In this document: piece by piece, positions 10,392 through 19,458 of the stretch
How positions within the stretch are numbered: position 1 is the stretch's first letter
Layout of the letters: each line of letters starts with the position of its first letter
NCBI GenBank assembly: GCA_002457555.1
Contig: NTJQ01000001.1
Coordinates: forward strand, 62,001-126,000
Source of the DNA: Marine Group II euryarchaeote MED-G37
Lineage (GTDB): Archaea > Thermoplasmatota > Poseidoniia > Poseidoniales > Thalassarchaeaceae
Reading direction: 5' to 3'
Length of the DNA: 64,000 bases
Position numbers and translations under genes: made by a program
The notes under the pieces: model-generated
Seen by the model: only the letters and a program-made list of their open reading frames with translations
What the model was told of the DNA's origin: nothing
The model's database searches: none

Positions 10392-11209
10392 CGTTTGTCG
10401 ATCTTCTGCAGTTCTTGAAGCGTCCTACCTTTGTGTTTTCCGAAGGCGATGACAATTCCTTGGTCTGAATGACGCAATCTTCCATTCGTATCATCGACCG
10501 GCTCCAAGTCAACCAAACTAGGTCCTAAACGGCCGCTATTACCTAGATTTCCAGATAACATATCTTGTAATTCATCCAGCCCGCCTCTGAATTCCTTTGG
10601 ATGACTTTGCATCATCGACCAAAGTAACAGCAGGGTTGCTCCTGCGTCCGCATCAGCACGGTGCGCGCGGGCGATGTTGATATCGTAACGCGCGCAGAGA
10701 GACCCCAATGCATGACGGCCAGGGATTCGCAGTTTCCTAGCCAAGGTTAGGGTGTCAATAATTGCTCTTGGCACAGGGACTTCAAACCCTGCCCTCATAC
10801 ATTCCAACTCAAGAAATCTCCAATCAAATCTTGAAACATTATGCCCAACTATAACAGCGTCAGAAATCAATTTGATTAATTCAGGAAGATGTTCAGAAAA
10901 ATCATTTTCTCCTTTCACATCCTCGTCAGTAATACCGTGTACTCGAGAAGATTCAGGAGGTATTGAGCGACGAGGATTTACCAGGGCGGTTTGGTTAATG
11001 TGTGAACCATCAACGTCACTACCAATCAATGCATATTGCACAATCCGGTCACTTCGAGGGTTCAATCCTGTAGTCTCTAGGTCGAAGCCGAGAACCCTGT
11101 ATCCGGCTAGCATAGCTCCGACCATGACTTCACGAATGAGAGGCCCTCCTTGAACTTCATTGGTGATGGAAATAAATCCGTCATACCTATTTGTCTCTCT
11201 CTGTCCCAT
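10310..11209 (-). CDS. DEDDh-family 3'-5' exonuclease (DnaQ/PolC epsilon-like) with C-terminal GKHKG-type domain
   Basis: VLGFDLETTGLNPRSDRIVQYALIG, RVHGITDEDV, VIVGHNVSRFDWRFLE, ARAHRADADAGATLLLL; C-terminal IAFGKHKGRTLQEL. ORF extends to 11491; start placed at MGQRETN (11209) by inference. Confidence 0.85.
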   Translation of the reverse strand: MGQRETNRYDGFISITNEVQGGPLIREVMVGAMLAGYRVLGFDLETTGLNPRSDRIVQYALIGSDVDGSHINQTALVNPRRSIPPESSRVHGITDEDVKGENDFSEHLPELIKLISDAVIVGHNVSRFDWRFLELECMRAGFEVPVPRAIIDTLTLARKLRIPGRHALGSLCARYDINIARAHRADADAGATLLLLWSMMQSHPKEFRGGLDELQDMLSGNLGNSGRLGPSLVDLEPVDDTNGRLRHSDQGIVIAFGKHKGRTLQELQKIDKRYLDWLSSPSSPISSNTVSELLRNQRE

Positions 11210-11216
11210 ATGTATA

Positions 11217-12401
11217 ATGGGGTTAGAAGCCGGGCGAGCCGTATCACTATCCATCCTGCTCTTGCTTACCTCTTTAGCAGGATGCACCGGCTTGGCATCG
11301 TCAACTCCTATTGCCGAAATTTCCGCAGACCAAACCTCGATTAATCTAGGTGAATCAGTTAATTTTGACGCCAGGTCTTCAAGCACACCATCGCCGACAA
11401 TTATCGACGAATATGTTTGGGACTTTGGAGACGGAGAAACGAGGACGACCACCACTGGTATCGCTTTCCACACATTCACGCAAGCCGGCAATCACGACAT
11501 TGAGGTAGTTGTTGTTAACGACCGTGGGGAAAGCGATAGTGCTTCGATTACCATATTTGTAAACTCTCCACCAACCATCGTAATCGAAAAACCGGGCTAT
11601 GTTCGTACCAATCAGACTGCGACTATCGATGCCTCAGCATCCTTTGATTCAGAAGGAGGGGGTGTTGAATTCATTTGGGACCTCGACCTTGGATTCGACA
11701 GAAATGGCGATGGTGATCCAACAAATGATGCAGATTCTACGTCTTCTTCTGTTCAAGTGATTTACACAGATTCTGGAAACCAAACAGGTTCGCTAACTGT
11801 AGTAGACGATAACGGCGCCACAAGCACAGAAATTTGGAGCTTGATGGTGGTTAGTCGAATGTTCAATGTGGTTTGGGAAGAACAACACCTAACCTATGAA
11901 TGGTCAGGATATACTGAACAGGGAGATAGCACCACTCACCAACATATTCCCGGAGAAGTTGGTTCTCGTACCAATGGGGCACGAATTATGCAGGTCAATG
12001 CAACCTTAGTTCTCGACCGAGATTTATTACCAATTCAATGGCCGGAAGATAATTTTACACTCCGACTAAATATTCCAATGACTGGTTGGTCGACAAGTGC
12101 TCAGACCACCCACGACAATGTCACACTAAATGCAACAGCGAGTATAGACAGAGGCGACTTGAATCCTTGGCCTGATAGCGGATATACGGTAAGTGCCGAT
12201 AGTTCGGATAGCCTAGAACAATCTCTTCTCAACGAGGCTGGAGCGAGGTTCGGGCAAGGCGAATGGATTTGGGTAATTACGGCCGATGAATGCGATCCAG
12301 ATATTCTAATTGACGAAGTAGATCCAGACTCTGGAAATGACTGGACTCTAACCATAGATTACACTTTACTGATTCCAAGGGTCAGTGAAGTCACAGCATA
12401 A
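11217..12401 (+). CDS. PKD-domain lipoprotein
   Basis: Lipoprotein signal MGLEAGRAVSLSILLLLTSLAGC; PKD motifs YVWDFGDGETRTTTTGIAFHTFTQAGNHDIEVVVVNDRG and a second degenerate copy. Confidence 0.8.
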   Translation: MGLEAGRAVSLSILLLLTSLAGCTGLASSTPIAEISADQTSINLGESVNFDARSSSTPSPTIIDEYVWDFGDGETRTTTTGIAFHTFTQAGNHDIEVVVVNDRGESDSASITIFVNSPPTIVIEKPGYVRTNQTATIDASASFDSEGGGVEFIWDLDLGFDRNGDGDPTNDADSTSSSVQVIYTDSGNQTGSLTVVDDNGATSTEIWSLMVVSRMFNVVWEEQHLTYEWSGYTEQGDSTTHQHIPGEVGSRTNGARIMQVNATLVLDRDLLPIQWPEDNFTLRLNIPMTGWSTSAQTTHDNVTLNATASIDRGDLNPWPDSGYTVSADSSDSLEQSLLNEAGARFGQGEWIWVITADECDPDILIDEVDPDSGNDWTLTIDYTLLIPRVSEVTA

Positions 12402-12455
12402 TCTCTCATTTTCGATGGATAAGGCCTTTCAACCCAAAGCCATTGGAAGGCTTCG

Positions 12456-12806
12456 ATGGTACGTTCAATCGAAGTCAAGAAGGCCTCGGTAAGAAATCGA
12501 CTGATTGTCGATGTCGATGTCTTAATGAACGAACCAAACGATTTCGATTTCTCTCCTCGGGCCAGAATGGAAGGCAACAGTTTGAGCATTACAAATGCCG
12601 GAAATGAAGCAGGGGGCAGCATCGACTTGGATGACGACCAGATGATTGCAGCGGAAAGAGATAGAATGGTCGAATTAAGGGTAAAATTCTCAGTCGAGGG
12701 TATGCATGGAATCCTCACCAACAAGACCAAGAATACTAGGATTGCTCCCAATGCCAAGAAACTTGCAGAGCCTCGTTGGAAGACTGTTCTGCCCCTTTCA
12801 ATGTGA
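12456..12806 (+). CDS. Conserved hypothetical protein
   Basis: Uninterrupted 116 aa ORF filling the gap between the PKD lipoprotein and tRNA-Arg; no family recognised. Confidence 0.55.
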   Translation: MVRSIEVKKASVRNRLIVDVDVLMNEPNDFDFSPRARMEGNSLSITNAGNEAGGSIDLDDDQMIAAERDRMVELRVKFSVEGMHGILTNKTKNTRIAPNAKKLAEPRWKTVLPLSM

Positions 12807-12855
12807 TTTTACCCACCGTCGGGGTTATACAGAAGTCATCGGTCGAAAACACGCT

Positions 12856-12932
12856 GGACCCATAGTGTAGCCTGGATATCACTGGGGCTTGCGGAGCCTC
12901 AAACCCGTGTTCGAATCGCGGTGGGTCCGCCA
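12856..12932 (+). tRNA. tRNA-Arg(GCG), CCA encoded
   Basis: Acceptor GGACCCA/TGGGTCC, anticodon arm GGGGC-TTGCGGA-GCCTC (anticodon GCG), T-arm CCGTG-TTCGAAT-CGCGG, 3' GCCA. Confidence 0.92.
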
Positions 12933-12999
12933 TTTTCACCAGAATGTGGAAACTTTTCACAATACAATACTACATAACGCAAATTATTCACGTCATCAT

Positions 13000-14055
13000 A
13001 TGCGTAGTATAGCGTTGGCTCTAACTATTCTACTACTATCTTGCAGTTTTGTTGGCTGTGCCTCAGACGACGAAACAGAAGCGTCCGAAGACCCAATTTC
13101 AGATATTGAAAGGGAAGATTTACCAAACGAGACCAACGAATCTACGAAAATCACTCTAAGGGATTGCGAAGATAGAGGCGGAACATGGTTCGAGGAAAGA
13201 GAAGAGTGTTCCTTTGATTCAGATAGACCAGAAGAAGAGACTGAGCGGCCAGAAGAAGAAGCCGGACCAATCGCAATTCCTCCATGTAATGTGACGGCTA
13301 CAGAGGGACTTAATCCAACAACTAATCCCTCTTCATGGCCGGATATCCAAGCCGGCCAATGGCTCGCAGTAGATGGTTTGACTGATGTTTCATACGCCTC
13401 AATAGAATTAGATAATGAGTCAGAAGCAGTCGTTGATGAACGCCTTGATTACGAGTGTGGCTACACTTATTCGGTAAAAGTTCCTGCTGGATACAACGCG
13501 AGCAATGAGTATCCGTTATTCCTCTATCTCCACGGTCAATTGCTTGACTCGGTATTTTTCAACAACATGATGGCGAATAATTTTCATGTCCCTGATGATG
13601 ACAAATACATTATTGTTAGACCCTCGAAATTGGAAATTGATTGGGACCCAAAGAAGGCATTAGATGTCCTTGAAGACGTTAAAGGAAATCTGAATGTAGA
13701 CGATGATAGAGTATACCTTACTGGTTTGAGTATGGGAGGAAGAGGCACATTCATCGTAGCTGCTGCACTTCCAGATTATTTTGCAGCAATTATGCCACTG
13801 ACTCCTCATCATGAGCCCTACTCATATTTACCATTAGCAGAGGATATTGCTCATCTGCCCGTATGGATGAGTCACGGTACAAATGACAGCACCTCAGAAT
13901 ACAGTATGGCCGCCCAGATGGCCGAAAATTTGAGTAATCTTGGTGCAGAGATTGAATTCCAAACAGTTGTCGGCGGAGAACATGGGGGTTGGTTTGCAAT
14001 CTATTCTGATCCAGAAATAATGCAATGGATGCTTTCTCATACTAGGCGGGAATGA
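13000..14055 (+). CDS. Lipoprotein alpha/beta hydrolase (LpqC/feruloyl-esterase-like)
   Basis: Signal MRSIALALTILLLSCSFVGC; YPLFLYLHGQLLD, VYLTGLSMGGRGTF (GxSxG), VVGGEHGGWF catalytic His region. Confidence 0.8.
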   Translation: MRSIALALTILLLSCSFVGCASDDETEASEDPISDIEREDLPNETNESTKITLRDCEDRGGTWFEEREECSFDSDRPEEETERPEEEAGPIAIPPCNVTATEGLNPTTNPSSWPDIQAGQWLAVDGLTDVSYASIELDNESEAVVDERLDYECGYTYSVKVPAGYNASNEYPLFLYLHGQLLDSVFFNNMMANNFHVPDDDKYIIVRPSKLEIDWDPKKALDVLEDVKGNLNVDDDRVYLTGLSMGGRGTFIVAAALPDYFAAIMPLTPHHEPYSYLPLAEDIAHLPVWMSHGTNDSTSEYSMAAQMAENLSNLGAEIEFQTVVGGEHGGWFAIYSDPEIMQWMLSHTRRE

Positions 14056-14088
14056 TTGACTATTCTTTAGTCGACATATTCATTTCTC

Positions 14089-14523
14089 TTGCATCTATGG
14101 CGATACATGGCTTTTACCTCGAGTAGGCGAATCGACTTCCCGATGGTCGATATGGCCAAGATTGTCTACTATCCTCAATTTTGGGACTTAGCTCACAGAT
14201 TTTACGAAGAATCATGGGAGTACTCGTGCGGTATGCATTATAACGAAATTCTGAGAGAGCACAAGATAGGATTTCCACTTGTTCACTCCGAAGCAAATTT
14301 CCGCCACCCATTAGCATATGGCGACGCAGTAGATTGTACAATTACAGTTCCAAAAATTGGAGAGACCTCAATCACTTGGAGGATTGAGTTTAGAAATCAA
14401 GAAGGAACTCTTTGTTGGTCTGCAGATCAAGTTACTGTATGTGTGGATATGAGTGATGTGAAGAAGAAGATAACAGTCCCTGACTGGATGCGAGAAGGTC
14501 TTTCAAAAATGGCTCCAAACTAA
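14089..14523 (+). CDS. Acyl-CoA thioesterase (4-hydroxybenzoyl-CoA thioesterase-like hotdog)
   Basis: RRIDFPMVDMAKIVYYPQFWDLAHRFYEE, VHSEANFRHPLAYGDAVDCTITV. Confidence 0.8.
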   Translation: MHLWRYMAFTSSRRIDFPMVDMAKIVYYPQFWDLAHRFYEESWEYSCGMHYNEILREHKIGFPLVHSEANFRHPLAYGDAVDCTITVPKIGETSITWRIEFRNQEGTLCWSADQVTVCVDMSDVKKKITVPDWMREGLSKMAPN

Positions 14524-14930
14524 TCCGTTCCGGGTTTTGGCCACTTCTTTCCCAGCGCATTGCGTAGATCATCATCCATAGTAGCCTCCCACCAATTCGC
14601 CTCTCTCCAGATGGCGTAGCGCCCTCTAATCCCACGTAGGTCAGCACCATCGAGGCGACATCTTTGGAAATTTGACAGATTCATTCGAGCCTTGACAAAA
14701 CTCGCATCTCGCATATCTGCGTCATCAAACGCGGCCTTCATCAGATTAGCACGTTTGAAGGAGGCCCTCCGAAGATCGGCACCTGACAAATCAGCACCTT
14801 CCAAATCAGCACCATCAAAAACGGCTCGACGAAGATTAGCCCCCGCCAGGTCAATTCCACGAAGGTCAGCTCCAACATGGGAGGTGAAAGACCAATCTTT
14901 TGGCTCTAATTCCGAATTTTCTTCGCTCAA
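14520..14930 (-). CDS. Pentapeptide repeat protein
   Basis: Tandem A(D/N)LxX pentapeptides: ADLRGIDLAGANLRRAVFDGADLEGADLSGADLRRASFKRANL. Confidence 0.9.
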   Translation of the reverse strand: MSEENSELEPKDWSFTSHVGADLRGIDLAGANLRRAVFDGADLEGADLSGADLRRASFKRANLMKAAFDDADMRDASFVKARMNLSNFQRCRLDGADLRGIRGRYAIWREANWWEATMDDDLRNALGKKWPKPGTD

Positions 14931-15496
14931 GACGATAGCCTCTCCAGATGATCTCTACCAGCGTCTGTAAGTATCACAAACCGGTTCTTATCGGTGCCTT
15001 GTGGAAAGGTCAACAAGGCCGGACGTCCTCTAGACGAGGAATCATCCAACATTCTATTGATGTATAGTGAAACGTTCCACTTCTCTAATTCCTCATCTGT
15101 CCAACGACCAGAATCCTCAATCAATTTCTTCACTTCTCTAGGAGGGGTATTATCCTCTTTTTCAACTGAGCGAAGATAGTGAATTGCGGCCAGAATTACA
15201 TCTCCAGTTCTGAAGATATTACAATTTTCAAGGAGTCTTCTAAACGCAGAACCTCGCTCTGGCACTCCGGTTTCGTTGAGGGATTTACGCGCGGCTTCAA
15301 TAGCGTCTTGTCTAGCGGTTCGGATTTTTGATAGCGCAGATGCCCAGGTATCCTGTTCCTTGAGTTTCAGCCATGAATCGTTAACTTCGCGAGATGATCC
15401 CGTCAAATCCACTTCAGTTGAGCCGACCCTGATTATGATTCTTCCAATGTCGCCGTTATCTTCCTCTGACATACTAACAAGTCGCCGATCAATCAC
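14927..15496 (-). CDS. Conserved hypothetical protein, possible C-terminal winged-helix-like segment
   Basis: Uninterrupted 189 aa ORF; C-term RFVILTDAGRDHLERL resembles wHTH ends. 4-bp overlap with the downstream pentapeptide gene. Confidence 0.55.
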   Translation of the reverse strand: MIDRRLVSMSEEDNGDIGRIIIRVGSTEVDLTGSSREVNDSWLKLKEQDTWASALSKIRTARQDAIEAARKSLNETGVPERGSAFRRLLENCNIFRTGDVILAAIHYLRSVEKEDNTPPREVKKLIEDSGRWTDEELEKWNVSLYINRMLDDSSSRGRPALLTFPQGTDKNRFVILTDAGRDHLERLSS

Positions 15497-15611
15497 TAAT
15501 TGATAAAATAAACCTCAAAATAATATCAATAAAATCAGCCCGTATGATTCTCCGCCTCTCTACCACTCGCGACCGTTTGGTTCAAGACTCTTCGACATCA
15601 GCCGATGTCCG

Positions 15612-16376
15612 ATGACCTCACACGACAACTCGGGTTACCCATTGGTTCTGCACTCTTCTGCAGACCCAACAACTCTTGGCGGTACAGCAATTTGTGGCTT
15701 TTCGACAGTCGGTTCGGTGGGGGTAATTGCTATGTCTCACATCATTCAGACACTTGACCTCGATCCTATGGGGACCGTTCTCCATCCTGAGTTTCCTGCA
15801 ATTGCTCTTATTCATGAATCAGTCCCAAAACATCCAGTGCGAGTCTATCAGGGCGACGGACTCGGGATATTTATTGCAGAAATTCAATTTCCTCCGCAGA
15901 ATGATGTCCACTTTGGAGAGACAGTCCTAGAATGGTTCACCAAGGGAGGCTTTGACAGGTTAATCGTAATCGACGGAGTCGTAAGTAACGATTTGGGGAT
16001 CAAGGAAGAAAGCGATTTGTGGGGTGTTTCTTCAACCGCAATAGGCCGAGATGCACTTGACAACTCCAACATTCAGCGAATCCAACAAGGAATCGTCTCC
16101 GGAATCTCCGGCTACCTAATTGCTGAAGGTGAGCGCAGAGGCCTAGACGTCACTGCGCTTTTAGCAGAATGTAACCCAATGTATCCCGATGCACGAGCCG
16201 CATTACTAGCAATCGAGGGTGTTTGTGATCTGATAGATATGGAGATACCAGTCAAAGGACTTCTCGAAGATGCTCGAGCTATAGAGGAGAGAGTACGCGA
16301 GGCATTTGAGCGGGCGCAAGCAAACGCTCTACCAGCACCCGAAGACGATGACGATGAAGTCAGAATGGTCTACTGA
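15612..16376 (+). CDS. PAC2 family protein (second copy)
   Basis: TAICGFSTVGSVGVIAMSHIIQTLDLDPMGTV, GIVSGISGYLIAEGERRGLDVTALLAE, PDARAALLAIEGVCDLI. Confidence 0.8.
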   Translation: MTSHDNSGYPLVLHSSADPTTLGGTAICGFSTVGSVGVIAMSHIIQTLDLDPMGTVLHPEFPAIALIHESVPKHPVRVYQGDGLGIFIAEIQFPPQNDVHFGETVLEWFTKGGFDRLIVIDGVVSNDLGIKEESDLWGVSSTAIGRDALDNSNIQRIQQGIVSGISGYLIAEGERRGLDVTALLAECNPMYPDARAALLAIEGVCDLIDMEIPVKGLLEDARAIEERVREAFERAQANALPAPEDDDDEVRMVY

Positions 16377-16382
16377 TTCCAT

Positions 16383-16943
16383 TCAGTAAAACGGATTGGT
16401 CCCTGCTGCATGATCTGTCGAATCGATAACCTGGATAATTTCAGGAACCTTTTCTTTAATCATCACCTCAACACCTTGCTTTAGTGTTACATCTGCCATA
16501 CCACAACCTTGGCACCCGCCTCCAAAGGCGATTATTGCTTTATCTTCATCAACACCTACGAGTTCGACAACGCCACCGTGGCTGGCAACCGCTGGATTCA
16601 CTTCACTGTTGATGATTTCAGCGACTTTCTGAGACAATTCATCAACCCACATGGGATTGGGATTATCAAACGAGAATCCTCCACCCATCAAGGTCTCCTT
16701 GAAGTCAAGAGTCGCACCGTCGAGATACTGAACACTCCTAGCTGCAATTCGAACGGTTATTCCATCGACCTCGTTGATGTAATCATCTTCAGAGCCTCCC
16801 TCAGTCCCAACGAACTGCAAATCGTACTGGAAACCTTTCGGCCCCCTGCCGACGATTTCGACACGTAAAGACAAATCTGATTGGTCTGCTTGCTCGGCGA
16901 ACGAGTCAAGCATTTCACGAGCTTTTGGCGTAATGGCTAGCAT
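16383..16943 (-). CDS. NfuA-like Fe-S carrier: degenerate A-type (IscA-like) domain plus NifU C-terminal domain
   Basis: MLAITPKAREMLDSFAEQ ... GGGFSFDNPNP (A-type fold without the Cys) then VAEIINSEVNPAVASHGGVVELVGV..AFGGGCQGCGMADVTLKQGVE (CxxC). Confidence 0.85.
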   Translation of the reverse strand: MLAITPKAREMLDSFAEQADQSDLSLRVEIVGRGPKGFQYDLQFVGTEGGSEDDYINEVDGITVRIAARSVQYLDGATLDFKETLMGGGFSFDNPNPMWVDELSQKVAEIINSEVNPAVASHGGVVELVGVDEDKAIIAFGGGCQGCGMADVTLKQGVEVMIKEKVPEIIQVIDSTDHAAGTNPFY

Positions 16944-17088
16944 TCCCTTCGACCCTTTCAGACACCCATCCGTCTTCAACCTGCGGGCGAGACGATGGTA
17001 AACAAACCGAAACTAAAGCACAAATCAACTCGCTAAGTCTCCTAACTCCATCAGCAAGCCTTTGAGACATTAGGTATGTGCATAAGTC

Positions 17089-18096
17089 ATGGCGCAGCAG
17101 GAGGTCACCGACCGGCTAGGAAGACAACTTCGTGATCTGCGCATTTCGGTGACCGACAGATGCAACTTTCGTTGTCCATATTGTATGCCTCGAGAGAGAT
17201 TCGGTGACGAACATACTTTCCTTCCTCGACGAGCATTTCTTTCATTTGAGGAAATAGAAAAGGTCGTGAGGGCTTGCGTCCCCCTTGGTTTGGATAAAGT
17301 CAGGTTAACTGGCGGGGAACCATTGCTAAGACCAGGCCTTTCTGATTTAGTGAATCGACTGTCTGACGTAGGAGTCGACGTTGCTCTAACTACAAATGGT
17401 TCACTTCTACGACGCCATGCTAAGGACCTCTCAAAGGCAGGTTTGAAGCGAGTTACAATCAGTTTAGACGCTATTGACGAAGACGTACACCAGCAGATGA
17501 GCGACTCTTCAGTAACAGTCACCCAGATTCTAGACGGAATAGAAGCGGCACGAGAGGCGGGTTTGTCCCCAATCAAGGTAAATTGTGTAATCAAGAGAGG
17601 AGTAAATGAAGAACAAGCGAGCAAAATGGTACATCATTTTAGAGGTACAGGAGTAATAGTTCGCTTCATTGAATTCATGGATGTTGGCCGTACGAATGGT
17701 TGGACTTTAGGAGAAGTAATCTCTAGCCAAGATCTCCTAAATCATCTGCAAAAGGAATTCGATTTGGTTCCGCTTGAATCCGAACGGTCTTCCGACGTAG
17801 CAGTACGTTGGGGTCACTCAGACGCCTCAGGAGAAATCGGTTTGATTTCCTCAGTCAGTGAACCATTTTGTGGAGATTGCGTTCGGGCTAGGATTTCTGC
17901 TGACGGGCGCCTCTTCACTTGCCTCTTCGCTTCGGGAGGACATGATCTTCGGGCACTAATTCACGATGTAGAGAGAGGTGATCTTACGGCGGCAATTGCA
18001 GCTATTTGGCGACGCCGCGCCGACAGATATTCCGAATTACGCTCAGAGGAAACTTCAGCCTTGCCAAGAATTGAGATGTCATACATTGGCGGCTGA
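17089..18096 (+). CDS. moaA: GTP 3',8-cyclase MoaA (radical SAM)
   Basis: LRDLRISVTDRCNFRCPYCMPRE, VRLTGGEPLLRPGL, SEPFCGDCVRARISADGRLFTCLF. Confidence 0.93.
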   Translation: MAQQEVTDRLGRQLRDLRISVTDRCNFRCPYCMPRERFGDEHTFLPRRAFLSFEEIEKVVRACVPLGLDKVRLTGGEPLLRPGLSDLVNRLSDVGVDVALTTNGSLLRRHAKDLSKAGLKRVTISLDAIDEDVHQQMSDSSVTVTQILDGIEAAREAGLSPIKVNCVIKRGVNEEQASKMVHHFRGTGVIVRFIEFMDVGRTNGWTLGEVISSQDLLNHLQKEFDLVPLESERSSDVAVRWGHSDASGEIGLISSVSEPFCGDCVRARISADGRLFTCLFASGGHDLRALIHDVERGDLTAAIAAIWRRRADRYSELRSEETSALPRIEMSYIGG

Positions 18097-19425
18097 AATC
18101 TCTCTCAATGCGGCGACGATATCAGCCCAAGGAGCGTCTGTCCTCAATGAGGGCTCCGCATAATGGGAAATCGCCGCACTGTGGCCTTTTTGTTGTAATA
18201 AGTCAACCATTCTTCTAGGACTGGGGGGCGATCCCTTTTCTTGCCAACTCGCCAACTCATCAACCGCTATCAGATGATGTCCAGAAATCGCGGTTGCTTC
18301 TTCGGAGATATGACGAATTGCTCTTACGAGCCTTCGATTTTCAGCCTCAAAATCCTTTTGTGACCAACCAGCAATATCGACCTCATCGAAAGTTGGCGCG
18401 CACATTTGTAGCACTTTTTCTTCGGTCATAGAAGCCATAGTTTCAGCATCACCCATGGGGCCAATCCACATCGGACCCGATACCCTGGAATCTTCTCGAG
18501 CGACTGGGTGTGAAAGCGGAAGGAAACAACGAATCGGTAACTCACCGGAATCTTCTGGCGGCAAGAATCCAGCAGAAATCGACGCCTCCACTTCATCCTT
18601 GGTAGGAGAAAAAATTCGCCAACCCAAAGATGCCTCCACATCATTCGCTCCCTGCATAACTTTCCTCACCCGAACCGAAACCCGAAGATGGTGCGAATCC
18701 CAAATTGAAAGAAGAGGTTCGATACTACGGTCGTGCCGCGCAGCAGCGCGCGCGACTGTTGCCATCAGAACACGTAGACCAGAATCGTGCTTGAGTTTGT
18801 CAAGACGCACCCTAGCACCATATCTGCGCATTAGTGGATTCTTTGAAGAGCCGCTCAATGCAGCGGTATCAGTTGCACTAACTTCCAATACCCCACGTCG
18901 AGCAAGAGCCTGAATCGCGGTATCTAAGAAAGGAACAGGTGAGCCAAAAGGATCGATATCAATCCAGTGCCATCCTTGAGATAAAACACTGGTTCGTAGA
19001 TCTCCTAAGAGAGGAACCAATTCTCCATTTTCAGATGAAAATTCTGACTCGGTGGCCATAGCCCAATCCAATGCATTTTGGTCCATATCACCGACTGTTG
19101 CGATAAGACGGGATGATGCCTCTTCTGGCAATTCGTTCAACCATCTTCTGGCTCTCAAACCAGAAGCACTCAATCCGTCAAGAGCTCGAACTTTGGAATC
19201 CCCTAGAACTCCAGATTCAATCGCATGCGCCATCAAGAGTACGCTACGAGTTCTCGACCCCGCCATCGCAGGATTATGAAATACGAAGCCAGCATTTTTC
19301 GAACTTGGCCCCTTTTTGTTCGAATCGGGTAAATCAGTGACCCTTGTCAGAGTCCTTCCTTCCCTGTGTACAAGGCCCGGCCAATCGGGCGGTAGATTGT
19401 TTTCCACGGCATCGCGAGTCAACAC
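18079..19425 (-). CDS. trm1: tRNA (guanine-26-N2) dimethyltransferase Trm1
   Basis: REGRTLTRVTD, NPAMAGSRTRSVLL, ALDGLSASGLRARRW, IDPFGSPVPFLDTAI, SATDTAALSGSSKNPLMRRYGA. Confidence 0.92.
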   Translation of the reverse strand: MLTRDAVENNLPPDWPGLVHREGRTLTRVTDLPDSNKKGPSSKNAGFVFHNPAMAGSRTRSVLLMAHAIESGVLGDSKVRALDGLSASGLRARRWLNELPEEASSRLIATVGDMDQNALDWAMATESEFSSENGELVPLLGDLRTSVLSQGWHWIDIDPFGSPVPFLDTAIQALARRGVLEVSATDTAALSGSSKNPLMRRYGARVRLDKLKHDSGLRVLMATVARAAARHDRSIEPLLSIWDSHHLRVSVRVRKVMQGANDVEASLGWRIFSPTKDEVEASISAGFLPPEDSGELPIRCFLPLSHPVAREDSRVSGPMWIGPMGDAETMASMTEEKVLQMCAPTFDEVDIAGWSQKDFEAENRRLVRAIRHISEEATAISGHHLIAVDELASWQEKGSPPSPRRMVDLLQQKGHSAAISHYAEPSLRTDAPWADIVAALREISAANV

Positions 19426-19458
19426 TCACACATTGGCTTGACTACTCTCGCATGTGAA

